A stretch of 64,000 nucleotides of DNA, taken from assembly GCF_048544455.1 (NCBI RefSeq), contig NC_133526.1:7642001-7706000 (forward strand), written 5' to 3'. Shown here in pieces: positions 1 through 13,400 of the stretch. Origin of the DNA: Silene latifolia. Its lineage: Eukaryota; Streptophyta; Magnoliopsida; Caryophyllales; Caryophyllaceae. How positions within the stretch are numbered: the first letter of the stretch is position 1; each line of letters opens with the position of its first letter. The translations under genes were made by a program, and so were the position numbers. Below the pieces are notes generated by a model. The model made no database searches and was not told the origin of the DNA. It worked only from the letters and a program-made list of their open reading frames with translations.

Positions 1-930
1 GTGCTGCTTACAAGCGAAGTCATTTGTTTCGTGTCTACTGCACAGGATCCATATTAGCTGAAAGTGTTGGAAAGCAATCTCTTCAGAAAAAGATCGCTCT
101 TTCAAGGATACTGCTCTCCTAGCATCACTTTTGCAAATAGGATTCTTTAGAGCTTTCATAAAGGCTTCATTACGAAGATTATAATAAGGCTTCATTGAGA
201 AGTTGAAAGGATAATATGAGAGCAGCAGAAAAAAGATGGTGGGTAAAATGTCAGAGCATATGCTGCTCTGAATTTGAACTATTCTGTCCAGAAATCATTC
301 AGGCTCTGGAAATGGCTTTGGATTTATCATGAAGCCAGGACAGGAACTATGAAGCATATATTAATCTCTGGAGGAATCATCACTTAACCTTCTGCGACAA
401 ATACACTATACAAGGCAATGAAGTATCATCACTATCTACAAAATCATTAATGTAGCAAGAGCGGACTGGTTTGATGTTACAAAACAAGACAACCAGACAT
501 AAGGCTTTGAATAAGGCGGCCTTATTCCCTTTAATATCCCTCGATGTAGATTTTCCCATACCATTCCACGGATAATTATAACATAATTGGCAAGTGGATG
601 TTTTAAGGTGGCTATCTCAAGAGCTCTCTACATCTCTTGAATCTTGACCATAAGATGTTCTCCTTGAATCATTATCAAGACCTTATGCAATGGAGCACCA
701 CCTAGAACAAGAACTCAACATGAAGCCTAAAAGTGGTACTGTCCATCAAGTCAATCTTTCTACACCTGATCGCACGACCCTACTTTTCTAGCACACAGTG
801 CACACATGCCCAGTATTGTGCCACAGTATATAAGGGATTGCAGGGAAGGGAAAAGTGACAACGTTCCCCGTTCTAAACAGTTTCTTTTATTAGAGGCGCC
901 ATTTGCATTTGCTATTGGGCTACAGAAATA

Positions 931-1837
931 CTCCCTCCATTCCGTCTGGTTGTTTATGTTTTCCTTTGCATAAGGTTCTAGGAATACGTAAAAACCTTGG
1001 GAAGGAAGGATAACTGTACAATTTTACCCTAATGAAATTCCCCCTCCCTAGTCCCAACACTCTCTTACAACTCAATTTTTTCACCCCAACTGCTACTCCT
1101 CCATCTCATCTTCCCTTCACCACCATTCAGCCCCACCATAACCTCATAACATTACACCATTCTCACCACCACCATACCACCTCACCACCATTAGAACCAC
1201 CACCATCAACCAAAACCACCGTTTGCTCGCACCTCATCAACATCAATAGCACATCCAACCTCACCACCACAATTAGCACCCCCATCTCGACACTGTTCAC
1301 ATCCCTATCCCATCACCACATGTCGAACCCCCCTGATCTGGGCTTAATGAAGTTGAAGATGTAAGTGATGAAGGTCGATGATGAGGGAGGAGAGAGGAAC
1401 AGTGAAAAGATCTGAACTTGGGTCAGGTCGACATTGTTTAAGAATGAGAGCTGAGAGAGGGACAACGACAGCGAAGGGGGAGGACTAAGGAGGGAGGAAT
1501 GACCACAACCACCATTTTCAAACGGAAGGTACGAAAGGTGGTAGTGGATAATTGGTGCCGATATCAGAGTGGAGTGGGCCAATGGGAGTTGGCATCGGCG
1601 CCAATAAGAGGTGGAGATCAGTGCTTACCCATGGATTGTGGTGAATGTGGTGGTGAGGGATGGGTTCAGGGAGAGAGGAAAGCTGGTGAAAGTGGTGGTG
1701 TGGGATGGATTTAGGGTAGGGGTGTACTAAGGGTATTATAGCGACTTAGTTGCTTAAAAGTTACTACATTAGAAATGGTAAACCACCACAGAGAATTTCT
1801 CTAAAAGGAAAACGCAAACGACACAGAATTGAGGGAG
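931..1837. mobile_element. Stowaway-like (Tc1/mariner type) element, 907 bp
   Basis: The ends are inverted: CTCCCTCCATTCCG on the left and a gagggag end on the right, each next to TA, the expected target duplication. It lies in intron 6 of spatacsin copy A. The interior is rich in CCA/CAC and GGTGG tracts, which create spurious His/Thr-rich and Gly-rich reading frames. The same element is present in copy B at about 40594-41619, so the insertion is older than the duplication. Confidence 0.65.
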
Positions 1838-1895
1838 TATTAACTGAGTAAATAATGAACTTCTAAAATCAACGTCGGAAGTGATAGTATCAAAC

Positions 1896-3074
1896 CTTTT
1901 CCATTCTCCTGTAGGGGAATTGGTTGGCTGCATGCTTATCAATCTAATAGCATCTTCAAATTTGATGGTTGGGACTACATCAAATAACACCTGGAGATCA
2001 ATTGATCAAACTTCATCACAGCTACAAAATATAAAAAAATCCTACTTAAATGCTGATTAGATTTTAACTACCCTACATTAGAAAGCTAAGCAAACACTAC
2101 AAGCACATTCCCCACCCTCAACCTCAAATACTTGAAAAAAAAATACCATGGGTAGAAGTGGTGAACGGTGGTGTTTGGAGATGGTTAAGAGTGGTGGTGG
2201 TTAAGGTTGGTGTTGGAGTTTTTGGTGGTGGTAGATGATGATGTTTTGGTGTATGACGAGTATGGGAAGGGGAAAGTGGGGCTGGTGAGAGGAGATACCA
2301 GGAGAGTAGGAGAGGGAAACTGAGGGTGAGAGTAAGACGGGTAGTTTCTCAACGATCCACTTTTCTTAAAAGTGGTAGAAATGTCATGTTGAAAAAAATA
2401 GAAGAAACAGTATGCAACTATTTATACGCATGTTTTTATCCCATATCAAATACAAAATAGGTAATTGCACATATAATACAAGTGGACAGGATATCCTCCA
2501 AGACGAAGAAGGGCAGAGGCTAATACTGACGCGTCCAACCCTATAAAGAAAACCTTTCTTAAGAAAATTAAGACCCTATTTTATCGTAAGGAGGACTAGT
2601 TATTACTTAACAACCATTCAGAAGAGACTTGAGAAAATTGCAACAAAACACTCTGCACTTGCACGGCCAACATGCATGTAAACTCAAGGATTTAAAAAAG
2701 ATGCATGGTAAGGGGACAAAGTTTCCTTCTAAAATAGGTAATTTTGTCTGTACTTATAATCTAAGGGGGTGTTTGGTTGGAGCTTTTGGAATGGATTCAA
2801 TCCATTCTAGTGTTTGGTTGGAGGGTTTTGGAATGGAGTTCGATACCCAATGGATTCTAACTCCATTCCAAACCCTTGTAATCCCATACCCATCTATACA
2901 CCCAAGTTTCAAAATCCATTCCACTCTATTACTATACTCAATCCATTCCAAGATCGAACCAAACACGTGTGAGCAAATATGGGGTTCTAACTCCATACCT
3001 CTATAGTATCACAATCCATTCTGATACTTTGAACCGAACGACCCCTAAGTTCCATTTAACAACAACAACAACAA

Positions 3075-3107
<33 letters not shown>

Positions 3108-6100
3108 AAGGATATAGAATCAATACCAGAACACAAAAATAAAAATAAAAATTGGACCTTGCAAATAAGATGTTAAATTGTACTACTTCAAAAAGCCTTC
3201 CTTAATTAAGCATCGATAATTTCTCTCACACCAATTCACACCCAGCCACAACTGAGTCACTTAATTACGTAATAAATTGAAGTTTTAGAGTCATGGCCAT
3301 TAAGTATATTACAGGATTACGGACAGAGAATAATAAAAGGTGACTTTCAGACCATTTGAAAACAAGAACAGCGCACTAAACTCTGGAACTTCCTCAAAGA
3401 GTAAAATTGTTTTGCCTACAAACACCAAACAATCATATATAGATTAACGGGAAATCCTACCCGTAAGGGGCTCTGCAAAGATAGTCTCTCCAGGATAAAA
3501 TTTTCCACAAAAGGATCCAAATGAGTAGTCCGAGCTTGGAAGTCCTCATATCCATGCCCAGATAATGACAAGGAGCACGTAATATCCCAAGGTTGACCAG
3601 AATTGACACAAGCAACAAAAGAAGCTAGGTCAAGCCGATAACACAAGGTATCACAAAGATATTCCACGCAAGATACCTGTGAAAAAAACGGCATAAAAGA
3701 TCAATAAGTTGCTAGAAAAGGCATAAATCTATATTTCGCAAACTCGGGTATGGGAGTCAAACATGGGTACATATTGAAGCATCAGACTTACATGACTTAA
3801 TTTTCTAGACACGATGACTGTCTTAAAATGAGAATACTGGTGTGAGGGTGTCTACAAAACATTAATATATTCATAATCTGACAAATTCAAAGCTTTTTTT
3901 AAGTGAAACAGAAATATTTTTGAGAAATAAGTCTTGAAATCATTAAATAAAACTCCGTCCACCACTAATAAAGTTCCTACTTTCCTTTTTAGGCGTCCAC
4001 ATGAGAAGTTCCTAGTAGGAATCTTTCCTCTTTGATCTGTTATTTGTTGTCACTGTGATTTATGACCCCGTATCTTTCCTCACCTTTCATTTACAACCCA
4101 ATGTTTACTTGGTATCTTAATTCTTGTGCCCACGCAAGTCGAAACTCTATTAGTTGACAAAGGGAGTATATCATACAAAATGCTTCACAGAAAGTCTTTG
4201 TATCTACTTTTGTCGTGCATGCCTCCTTTTTAGGCTTTTCATGGAACAAATAGTAAGGGCGGTACGGATTCCATAACAATATCCTTGACTGCCGCGTGGG
4301 GCGCAGGTTTAGTCATAGAAAGTTAGAAGTGAAGGGTCAAAGCAACGTAGTTGTTAACTACAACAAAGATATGCTAATTTAAACATTGATCGTGACAACC
4401 CGGAAAAAAAAGAAGCAGTACCTCATCTGATTCATTTTCATAAAGATATGACTCCTCAAGCCTATATAATTTTGACTTGCTTGTCCACAGTAATTGCATC
4501 AATTTCCTTCGAGCAGCTGTCTTATTGGCCAACAAATCCCACCCCATGACACCAACCAAAGGTTGAAGCCTGGGAAACAACAAGACTACCTGGCAAATAA
4601 GCAGGCAGAAAATTCAATCAATTATTATTTCTTTTTTTTTTTTTTTTTTTGAAAAAGAAGTGCAAAGCTTCACAATCTGGCAAGGCCTTAGCCCAAGCCT
4701 ACAACTGTCAAACAGTCCATTTTATTCCGACATTAAAAGAGCCATTCATATAAGTTGAAATGATGGGCTTACAGAGCTCGCTTCTTCCAACAGCTCATTC
4801 TTGACAGCAGAAAGAGCTGTGTCCATAATACACTCAAAAAAGTGTAATCCAGCAACACGTGTGTAGTGATACATATCTCTCATGCAAGCAGATATCATCG
4901 TATTCAAAGAGAAGGAATTGTCATCATTAGAATCACCAAGCCTCTTCTTTTGCATCTGATACTGAAGGAGCTTAAGGGGGGGCAGAATTTGGTTGTCAGA
5001 GGAACTGAACATTTTCATTTCTTCCACAAGGAGCTGATCTTGAACAGCCTGAAAGTACGAAGAATAGTAAAGTCATTCATCTATTTCCTACATCGATGAA
5101 TGCTCAGCGGATAACAATTAATTACGCTCAACGACCTAGATGAATACATCAGAAAAGAGAGCATGAATCAACAGTACAGTAGATTCAAAGTTGCCATTGA
5201 TATATGCATTAAGATTTCAATGGAAAATCTAACAATGAAAATTTGATGTTGTGCAGTCAAAATGTAATAACCGAAAAATTGACCAGCAACTGAATCCGAC
5301 CTGGTGTGAAGCACAGACATGGCATGCAATATTAAAACACTTCACTTCATACAAACGAAAAAGTAATTGACGACACATTAATCAGTATCCAGTACACATC
5401 AGAATGTCATCTTGTCAACATTAACAAAAGTTTCAGGGGATACAATATTATGCCAACATGAAAATGTTCAGTAATGATTAGTAAAAAGAATAATTGTCAA
5501 CCCACAAGTGATAAAGCAACTTATAACCTGAAGAATTTGAACAAGATGTGAGCACGCTGAGGATAGAGCTTCCTGGTAAATATACAGTAATTTATCCCTT
5601 GTGGGTTGCCAAGCATCCACTAGTTCATCTTTCCCTGACAAAACCTTTTTGAGGAAGTCCAGAAAAACCATTCTAAGAGAAACATCAAAGAAAAATGATT
5701 TATTTCAATAACAATAATAAAACAGCTTTACATAATCAAACAAGAGGAACATACAAGAACAGCTCTCTGATATTTGAACAACACACAAAAAAACACTTTG
5801 TCATCATCATGACATCATCATATCTAGGAACTGTACCAAGCTAAAATGATAGAGATCTCCAAATTCCATAGCACCAGTAACGCAGGACAAACCTTTATCA
5901 TGTTTTTGGTCTAAAATGAAGTGTCCAAGTGTCCTACCCATATCCGAGTGTTGAGTATCCGACACGGGTACATGAGGTAAAATGAAGGGTCCAAGCAACA
6001 TAGTTCAAAACTACGCTAATATTATCTCTCACATAAAAGGAACCTTAGATGTGAGAAACACCCAGCCCCTCAGTTCGATGATTCTCGGAATCCCCAATAA

Positions 6101-7509
6101 GAAACAATCTTATAGGTCCTTCAGTCCTTCACAAAACAATATTATCTAAGAAAATAAGTAATTGGATAGAAAAGTGGCTCGTAGAATCAAAACAAACTAA
6201 CTGAAGTGAAAAACAGCATATTGTTTCTATGTGAACGCATCATTCCCCATAGACAGAAGGAATAATTCTATAGCGTAACAATAGTCCTACATGGTTCTAT
6301 GTCAATGAGGGTTGAGAACCGTGTTCATAAATTGAACGCGGCCAAACTCCCTTTGATACAGTGGATATGTGGCCATGCAATCATGCATAAAAGATCAGTT
6401 GAGAAATGAAGTGATCATGAAGGCATCAACAAATAAATACTCCGTATGTTTTTCTAACTTGAAGCCATGTCGCCGACAACAAACACAAATAGCAGAAACA
6501 AGTACATAGCACACAAAAAAGTTTAAAGCACGCTACAATACCGGTACTCGTCCTCGGCAACTCCATAACCCAAATGCAAATATCTAATATGTGAAATAGC
6601 TCCATCAACATCCTCATTTTTCACACACTCTTTGATTTCCTCTAAATGCACTTCCTGAACGTACTTCTGAAGCGATTTCAAAACCTTATGATCATCCTCA
6701 CTCGATACCCTCCCTGGCCTCCCTTGTGTAGTCACAGTTATAGCCAATCCCGAACCTGAACCACTCTCCCCACCACCGTCAACGCCGCCTGACTCAGTTC
6801 CTACCTGTCTATCCACATTATCACAAATTGCATCAAAAATATCGGCATTCATTAAAATAACCTTCCTCAAAACCGCGAAATCCGCATCCTTAACAACAAT
6901 CTCATCCCCATTGTCTATCCCTTCCACACTAACAATCAAATCATCCTTCAATCTCCTCAATCCCACCTCCATAACCCCATCCAAAACCCTAATTCCATCC
7001 TTAAACTCCCTTAACTCAGCCTCATTCTCAAAACCCACAATATTCTCGTCAAACCCACTTTCAATATCCTCAAAAACAACCCCAATTTCAACCAAACTCC
7101 GCTTAATCCAATCCCAAACCCTAGTAATCGCCATCTGAACATACAACAAGAACTCAACCCGAACCCGAATCAACTCAGGACTAACGGAACTGCTCCAAAT
7201 AGAAGTGGGATTATCAAACTGAAAGAGCTCAATTGAAGAAAGCCAAGTGAGTAGAGCAGGGGAGGGGCAATTTGGGGAAAACAGGAGGTTTGGACCGAGG
7301 TTTCCGCCATTGACGACAATGGTTTGAAGGAGAGAAAGTGCGAGGTCAGGGTTATTGCGACGAAGAGTGAAAATGGTAGCACGAAATGCCTCGAATTGGG
7401 TTAGAAAGAGATGATTAGCGGCTAGATTTGATAACACCGTCGTTTCTTTATCCATGGTGGATGAAGATGGTGGTCTTGTTGTTGATTGATTTTCTTCTTC
7501 TTCTTCCAT
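1896..7509 (-). CDS. Spatacsin-like (SPG11 family) gene, copy A, exons 1-6 (3' part outside window)
   Basis: Exons on the minus strand, placed by GT-AG sites and continuous reading phase: 7509-6542, 5672-5528, 5048-4773, 4589-4422, 3676-3461 and 1990-1896. The joined frame stays open. Segments such as DGAISHIRYLHLGYGV (exon 1), DELVDAWQPTRDKLLYIYQE (exon 2) and FEDAIRLISMQP (exon 6) match what I recall of the plant homologue of spatacsin (Arabidopsis AT4G39420 type), a very large protein of about 3,000 residues. In animals spatacsin works with the AP-5 complex in lysosome and endosome traffic; the plant role is poorly known. Two ATGs compete: 7509, and 7455, which has a strong CCACCATGGA context and gives the start MDKETTVLSNLAANH that I expect for the family. 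Introns carry MITEs at 931-1837 and 2765-3045. Family assignment is from memory; the exon structure is seen directly and is repeated in copy B. Confidence 0.8.
2765..3045. mobile_element. Tourist-like PIF/Harbinger MITE, 281 bp
   Basis: Terminal repeats read GGGGGTGTTTGGTT on the left and the inverse of AACCGAACGACCCC on the right. It is flanked on both sides by TAA (2762-2764 and 3046-3048), the 3-bp target duplication of PIF/Harbinger elements. The interior repeats the motif GGAATGGA and its complement. It sits in intron 5 of spatacsin copy A and is followed by an (ACA)n/poly(A) tract at about 3060-3105. Confidence 0.8.
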
Positions 7510-8230
7510 GGATGATAGATTGATAGTTGATGATGATGATGGATGATGATGATGAAATTAGTCGGGGGTTTTGATGTTGGAATTTTATTTTGCGGAGAAA
7601 AAGGGATTAACGTATGACTTGATTTGGATGACTGTCGAGTGTCGTGGAGCAATGACTGATAATTTTTGGAGTAATTCTCATTTTAGACGGTCATTTTCGT
7701 CTGAAATGGTTGTAAGTGAATTTATCTAGAAATAATATAAAAAGACAATTTAAAGCACCAAAATTTGGCCCGATTTAAGTGACCCAAAATAATCCGGTTG
7801 ACCCGAAATGACTTAATTAAGGCAAAATCATGATCCCAAATGACCCAAACAACCAGATTGACCCGACCCAAAATGACCAAATAAGTTATTGATCCGAAAA
7901 TAACCCGATCCGATGTGAACCGACCCGAATGACCATTTGCCAGGCCTACTTATAAATACATAAACCCTAAAACCTCATATAGCTTGACTTTCCCTTTAGA
8001 CACCAGCGAAAAATAATCCCCAAATTGATTGCTTTTCTGCATCAATTGAGACCATTGGGTTTATTAGGCCGAATGTATATTAGGCCGTATGTTTTGTATG
8101 GGCTTCGACCCAAGACGGTTTGAGCTAATGAGAAACACAGAATACGCTTCACACAATCACTCCAGGAAACCCTAAAATATCTAACCCCTTCCTTCCTCTC
8201 TGCCGTCTGATCTCCTCTGTCCCCTCGACA
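7510..8230. promoter_or_regulatory. Shared intergenic promoter between spatacsin copy A (-) and gag-RRP46 (+)
   Basis: The two start codons are 721 bp apart and face away from each other. On the plus strand there is a TATAAATA at 7951-7958, telo-boxes AAACCCTAA at 7962-7970 and 8167-8175, and a TGGGCT site-II-like element at 8099-8104. Telo-box plus site II is a common signature of plant promoters for ribosome biogenesis and RNA processing genes, which suits an exosome subunit. From 7780 to 7935 the sequence is a degenerate run of TGACCCGAA-like motifs, probably the tail of an old DNA transposon. Confidence 0.5.
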
Positions 8231-8608
8231 ATGACAGGCGCGGATGATGGAACTTCTGCTTCCGCTTCCACTAAACTCGATCCTTTGTCCCCTTTCTCTC
8301 TTGTTAATCAAGAGGGCCCAGGCCAAGCAATCACCCATATCAAACTCCGGAGCGATAATTATGAAGAATGGAGTCGCTCGATGCGTCGGTCTCTTAAATC
8401 ACGACGTAAGTTCGGATTTTGTGACGGGTCCATTGCTAAACCGACTGACGACGACTTTCTCCTTAGTCAATGGGAGGTTGTTCATTGTACAGTCGTTCAA
8501 TGGATTATGAATTCCATTGATCCGTCTCTGCTCGATAGTGTCTCCGATACAGAGGACGCGCGCCTCCTCTGGACTGAATTGGCGGCTCAGTATTCCGTCG
8601 TTAATGGT
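8231..8608 (+). mobile_element. Captured Ty1/copia Gag N-terminal domain (coding part of exon 1)
   Basis: The encoded 126 residues show the order typical of the copia Gag N-terminal domain: a Pro/Ser-rich leader with SPFSLVNQEGPG, then KLRSDNYEEWSRSMRRSL, GFCDGSIAKP, WIMNSIDPSLL and WTELAAQYSVVNG. In copia polyproteins this domain is followed by a short motif after the NG and later by a zinc knuckle; here the NG is followed at once by the RRP46 residues CSRSSLNRAHG. No protease, integrase or reverse transcriptase follows. Confidence 0.8.
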
Positions 8609-10415
8609 TGTTCAAGGAGTAGCCTTAATCGTGCTCATGGTTCTGCTACTTGGTCGCAAGGTTTGTTTGTTTTACTTCATACATCGTGTTATGTTGATTA
8701 TACTTTACGAAAAGTGTCATTATACAGAAGGAGGACACAAAAAGTGTTGAAAGTAGGCAAGGATAGTAGAATGAAGAGAGTGTAAGATGAGCTCAATAGT
8801 AGTAGGACACTTAGATGTAGCGTATTTGCGCGTAAATCGTTGGATATGTTCTGATGTGTAATTCCCAACTGATTGCAGGAGATACTAAAGTCATAGCAGC
8901 AGTTTATGGACCAAAAGCTGGGACTAAGAAGAATGAGAATCCTGAGAAGGCTTCTATCGAAGTCATTTGGAAACCCAAAACAGGTCAAACAGGTAAGAAT
9001 AACTTTAGATGCTTCACAATCATGTCTACCAAATTACTTATCATGCCTAGCTGTAGGCCTGTAGCTTTCCAAGTGTATAGGAATATGCCTTGCTTGCTTC
9101 ACCTTATTCAAAAGGCGCACCCAAGGTGTGATTGTTTGAACGGATCAGTCTGTTGGTAATGCATTTTTCAGAATTGGTGTCCGTACTAACGTACTATGAA
9201 TTTCCGTGTTTGGTTATTGTGAAACTTGCTTTCAGTCAAGGGTTACAATATTACTGACTAACTACTGATTCTTGACCCCAGGGAAACCGGAAAGGGAATA
9301 TGAGATGATTCTGAAGAGAACTTTGCAAAGCATCTGTATTTTGACTATCAATCCAAATACAACAACCTCAGTGATTCTTCAGGTGAGACTTTCGTCTCTA
9401 TTTGTCGCTGTGGTATCATCTTGTATCAAAATTGTTTTATATATTTTTTTATCAATTGTCTTTCGTGTTGTCTCTTCAAAAGACCGTAAGCCAGCAGCAT
9501 TGGTTGTTAGACTTTAACTGGATGTGCCTGACTAAGATAGTCTCAATTGGATATTAGGCTAGTGTGTTGAATATGTCGTAAATTGGCTCAAATTGAATTT
9601 TTTCAATTGTCATGTGGTCATGTCCATTCTGGAAGCAATTTTTGTGTGTGAAGTTTCCGGTATGTTTCTTGAGGGGAAAATTGAAGCACGAATTACAGAA
9701 ACGGAAAATCACTTTATTCTTATTTGGGTTCCTCTTCGGTTTGTTTGGTTCTTTACTATAAATCATAGAGGCATGAGTCCGTAATTTTTCCATGATATTC
9801 ATATACATTTAAGTGTTTATTTGGGGATCTACACATCACAGATTTTTGTCAGGCTAGTAGATATCTGCTACTCCCTTCGTTTTAATTTTATTCTGCCATT
9901 TGGTATTCCCCATTTTTTAAGAAAAGAACACTTTGACCATAGTACCCTCCACTCAGTCAATCTCAGACCAACATGCAACCCACGAACCCAGCAACATAGC
10001 CACTGCTCAGACAATCCTGGAAGATGTAAAATGACAAGTTAGTAGTTAGTAGTTGAGGAAGACCTAAGAGTACGTCTTTAGGGTCCGTTTGGATAGAAAA
10101 AAAGGAGGGAAGGGGAGGGGAGGGGGAGTGAGGGAAGGGGGAGTGAGGGGAGGGTAAATAAATTGAGGTTGTTTGGATAGCAAAAATGGTGAGAGGGAAA
10201 TGGAAGGGGAGGAAGAAGAATGGATGGAGGATGCTTGATGGTAAATGATGACTAATGACAATAATACCCTTACTTTTCCATCTAAGTTAGAAGGGAGATG
10301 GCAGCATATGGAGAAGACAGTTGATATATGGCAATGCTCACGCACCATCTGCAATTTCTGAATTTCCATCCAATTTGTGTATTCTTTGCACCTGTTACGC
10401 AATATCATCATTATT

Positions 10416-10451
<36 letters not shown>

Positions 10452-13400
10452 CCTTTTTAATTTTGAGCAGCTTCATCATTATTCTTTTTTTTTTTTTTTT
10501 TTTTTTTTGTCAGCTATAAGAAATTCAATAATTGAATTAATTCTTGTGGATTTTCGGAAATTAATCATTGCTTCATCTAATTTACGTAAGTTTTCCACCT
10601 CGACTAATTATACTATCCATTCATCATCGACTTCCATCCACACGAAAAAGTTAACACCATAATATTTATACCAAAAACCGTCTTAACTTAAAACCGTCTC
10701 AACTAATCAAAGCCTTACCAAAAAACAAAGAAGACGAAAAGGGAGACGAAGAATAAAAAACTATAAAGAAGACGAGCATCGCTCTCCAAAACTCGGAAAA
10801 ACCACCTGAGTAGTTAAGATGCTAACAGCTTAATAAAATCTTAAGCATACGTGTTTAGATAGCTAAAATCTTACGACATACAACGAGATTAAACACTGAA
10901 TCAAGTCTACTAACATCCGCAATACTTAGCATATTACAAAACCATGATACTTATTTAAATATAAGCAGCTACAGCTTCAGCTACATTTTTTCTGGTTACT
11001 TCACTCATCGTCAATCATCATCTCGATTAAATACTCCTTTCGCTCTTCTGGTGGGCTCCCAAACAACTCTCTCACCCTCGTTTGCTTGGCACTTAAGAAC
11101 CTATAAGCTTTCCTACGAGTAATCTGATCAAGCTCCATCCTTGATAACTCTTCAAATACCTCTTGACTTGTATAAACTCGAGGACGACCCTTCTCAATTA
11201 CTTCATTTCCCTCTCGAAGAGCCTGTGCAACATTGTCCAATCCTTGTTTGATGATTGAAATTTCTTCCCGCAAAACGTCTTCAGTTGCCTTTCTTTTTTT
11301 CCCTTTCTTAGAATCAGCCGAGTCTTTAGAATCACCCGTCTTACCTTCCATCGTGCCCCAATCATTCGAGTCAATAATAGTTGCTGTCATGTGAACACTC
11401 TTCTCCTTAGCTGTAGCGGATTCAGCACCAGTAGCTCGATCTTTTGAAAAAAGCTTAGCCAACAAATCAAAGTGAGGAAAAGGGGTGTTCTTCCATTTCT
11501 TAGCTTCTGGTTTTTTCTGAAAACGATTCAAGATAGCAATCATCAGCAACAATTAACAGTGACTATTAACCACAACCACAGTGACAAAAGAGAAGCAGGT
11601 AACCAGTTTGATTTATAAGTGAAAATAATGTCACCACTTTCAGTGACTATTAACAAGTGCAGCATTGACACTAGTGCAATGGTTATATCAGGTAAATCTC
11701 ATTTCCATAGTAACAACTTACAAATATAATCTTCTCTGGTTAGTTCATCATTTTAGTCGTGTGCAATCTAAAGCAAGTTGGTTTCAATTCAGAATGCAAT
11801 TCAGAATGCAATTCAGAATCCTGAAATTGCAATTCAGAATCCTGAAATTGCAGAAGTGCAGACTGCAGAGTATTGCTGTACTTTTGTGAATAATGAGGCT
11901 CGTTCAGAACTGATTTCAGTCCAAACATCAAAACTGATTTCAGTCCAAAAACAAGTAATGCAATCTGCTCAGAACTTAACACTACTGTACTAGCTGTAAA
12001 ATCCACTCTCTATGAAATGAGCAGCAAGAAGTCAAAAGAAATAGATAGTTATTAAGTACATACCTCGAGTAGCGATTCCCAAACTTCATCTTCATTGTCA
12101 AACATTGCTGTCACTTCATTCCATCCCCAACCGCTAGCACCGAATAGATCAAACACATCATTAAAGTTTTTCTTTATCGTCTTAAGACGATTCTTTAGGT
12201 GAGCTTTGGTGAGAGGTTGATTCATTTTCTCTGAACATTCTTTAACAATGTTATCATATGCATGCGAAGTGAAACTCCCATCGACTCGATTCCCAAGAAC
12301 AACTTCATTCATTAACGCGTCAATAAAAACTTTATCCATCCGATCAGTCCATCTCAAGGAGGATGAGCTTGGAGCTTCCATTTTTTTCTGTTGTCCCATT
12401 TTCTATACTAACAGTACATAGAAAATGATAGTAAAAGAGATGAAATTATTTAAAAAGTGATGTGACAGGAACACAAAATGAGCAAATTACATAAAATGGA
12501 ATAGAAATTATCTCATAAATTGTAGTTTGGCGACCAACAAAGATGTCTCAACAAATTCAAACATGAAAAGCAATATAAATTATCTCATAAATTGTAAAAG
12601 CAATAAAAGCAACATGAAAAGAAATATAAATTATCTCATTATAATACATAATCCCCCCACATTTGAGAAGCAATCTCATCCCTAAATTTGGCGGCCTTGA
12701 CTGAGTCTTCTTTACTTGAAACAAGGTCTCCCTCTTCAATATTTTCAGCTAGCTCTAGGTCTACTTCTTCAACAAGGCGCTGGTTGTATTCATGATCGAC
12801 TCCCATGAGGAAGTTGTGAATGATACAACATGCCAAAATCATTTTAGTTACCGTCTTCTGTGAATAATGAGGCTCGTTCGTACTTCCAATTATTGCAAAT
12901 CGCTTCTTCAAAACTCCAAAAGTCCTCTCAATTGCATTGCGAAGTGAGGCATGTCGATGATTAAATAGCTCATGAGAGTTTTCAGGAGCACGAGAGGTAT
13001 ATTCTTTCAAATGATATCTTACACCTCTATATGGTGTAATCAAGCACGATTTTAACATATAACCAAATATCCCCCGTATAGTACTTACCATGAGGTATTA
13101 CTAATTTATCGTGCCTAGAATATAATGCGTTCTTAACAATTCTAGAATCAAGCAAAGGTGCCCTCCCAACCAGCTAACACATAAGAGAACTTGAGATCAA
13201 AAGTACAAGCCGCCAACACATTTTGAGAGGTAAATCCCTTTCTACATCGAAACCTAGAAGCCTGTGCACCAGAAACTTTCACACGAATGTGTGTCCCATC
13301 AATAGCACCTACACAATCTTTAAAGTATGGGAAAAAACGACTATCGTTTTGAATTTCAGGTGGGATATCGGTTCCTTTGGGCTGTTTGAGAAACATATCT

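Larger units (their letters stand above)
1..7672. repeat. Segmental duplication, copy A (mate of 39664-48024)
   Basis: The first base of the window aligns with about 39664, and the two stretches stay nearly identical, exons and introns alike, until about 7672 / 48024, where they diverge just upstream of the spatacsin-like start codon. The left limit of copy A lies outside the window. Older insertions such as the Stowaway-like element at 931 and the Tourist-like element at 2765 are shared, so they predate the duplication. The main differences are a hAT insertion in copy B and about 110 extra bases near 41270 in copy B. Confidence 0.95.

Noticed and set aside
1032-1714. His/Thr-rich and Gly-rich open frames on both strands
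   Set aside because: They lie inside the Stowaway-like element, come from CCA/GGT tracts, and are not maintained as open frames in copy B.
5807-6001. 64-codon open frame in intron 1 of spatacsin copy A
   Set aside because: No splice sites fit, and exon 1 (6542) joins exon 2 (5672) directly in phase (Arg codon split CG|A). The frame is not preserved in copy B.
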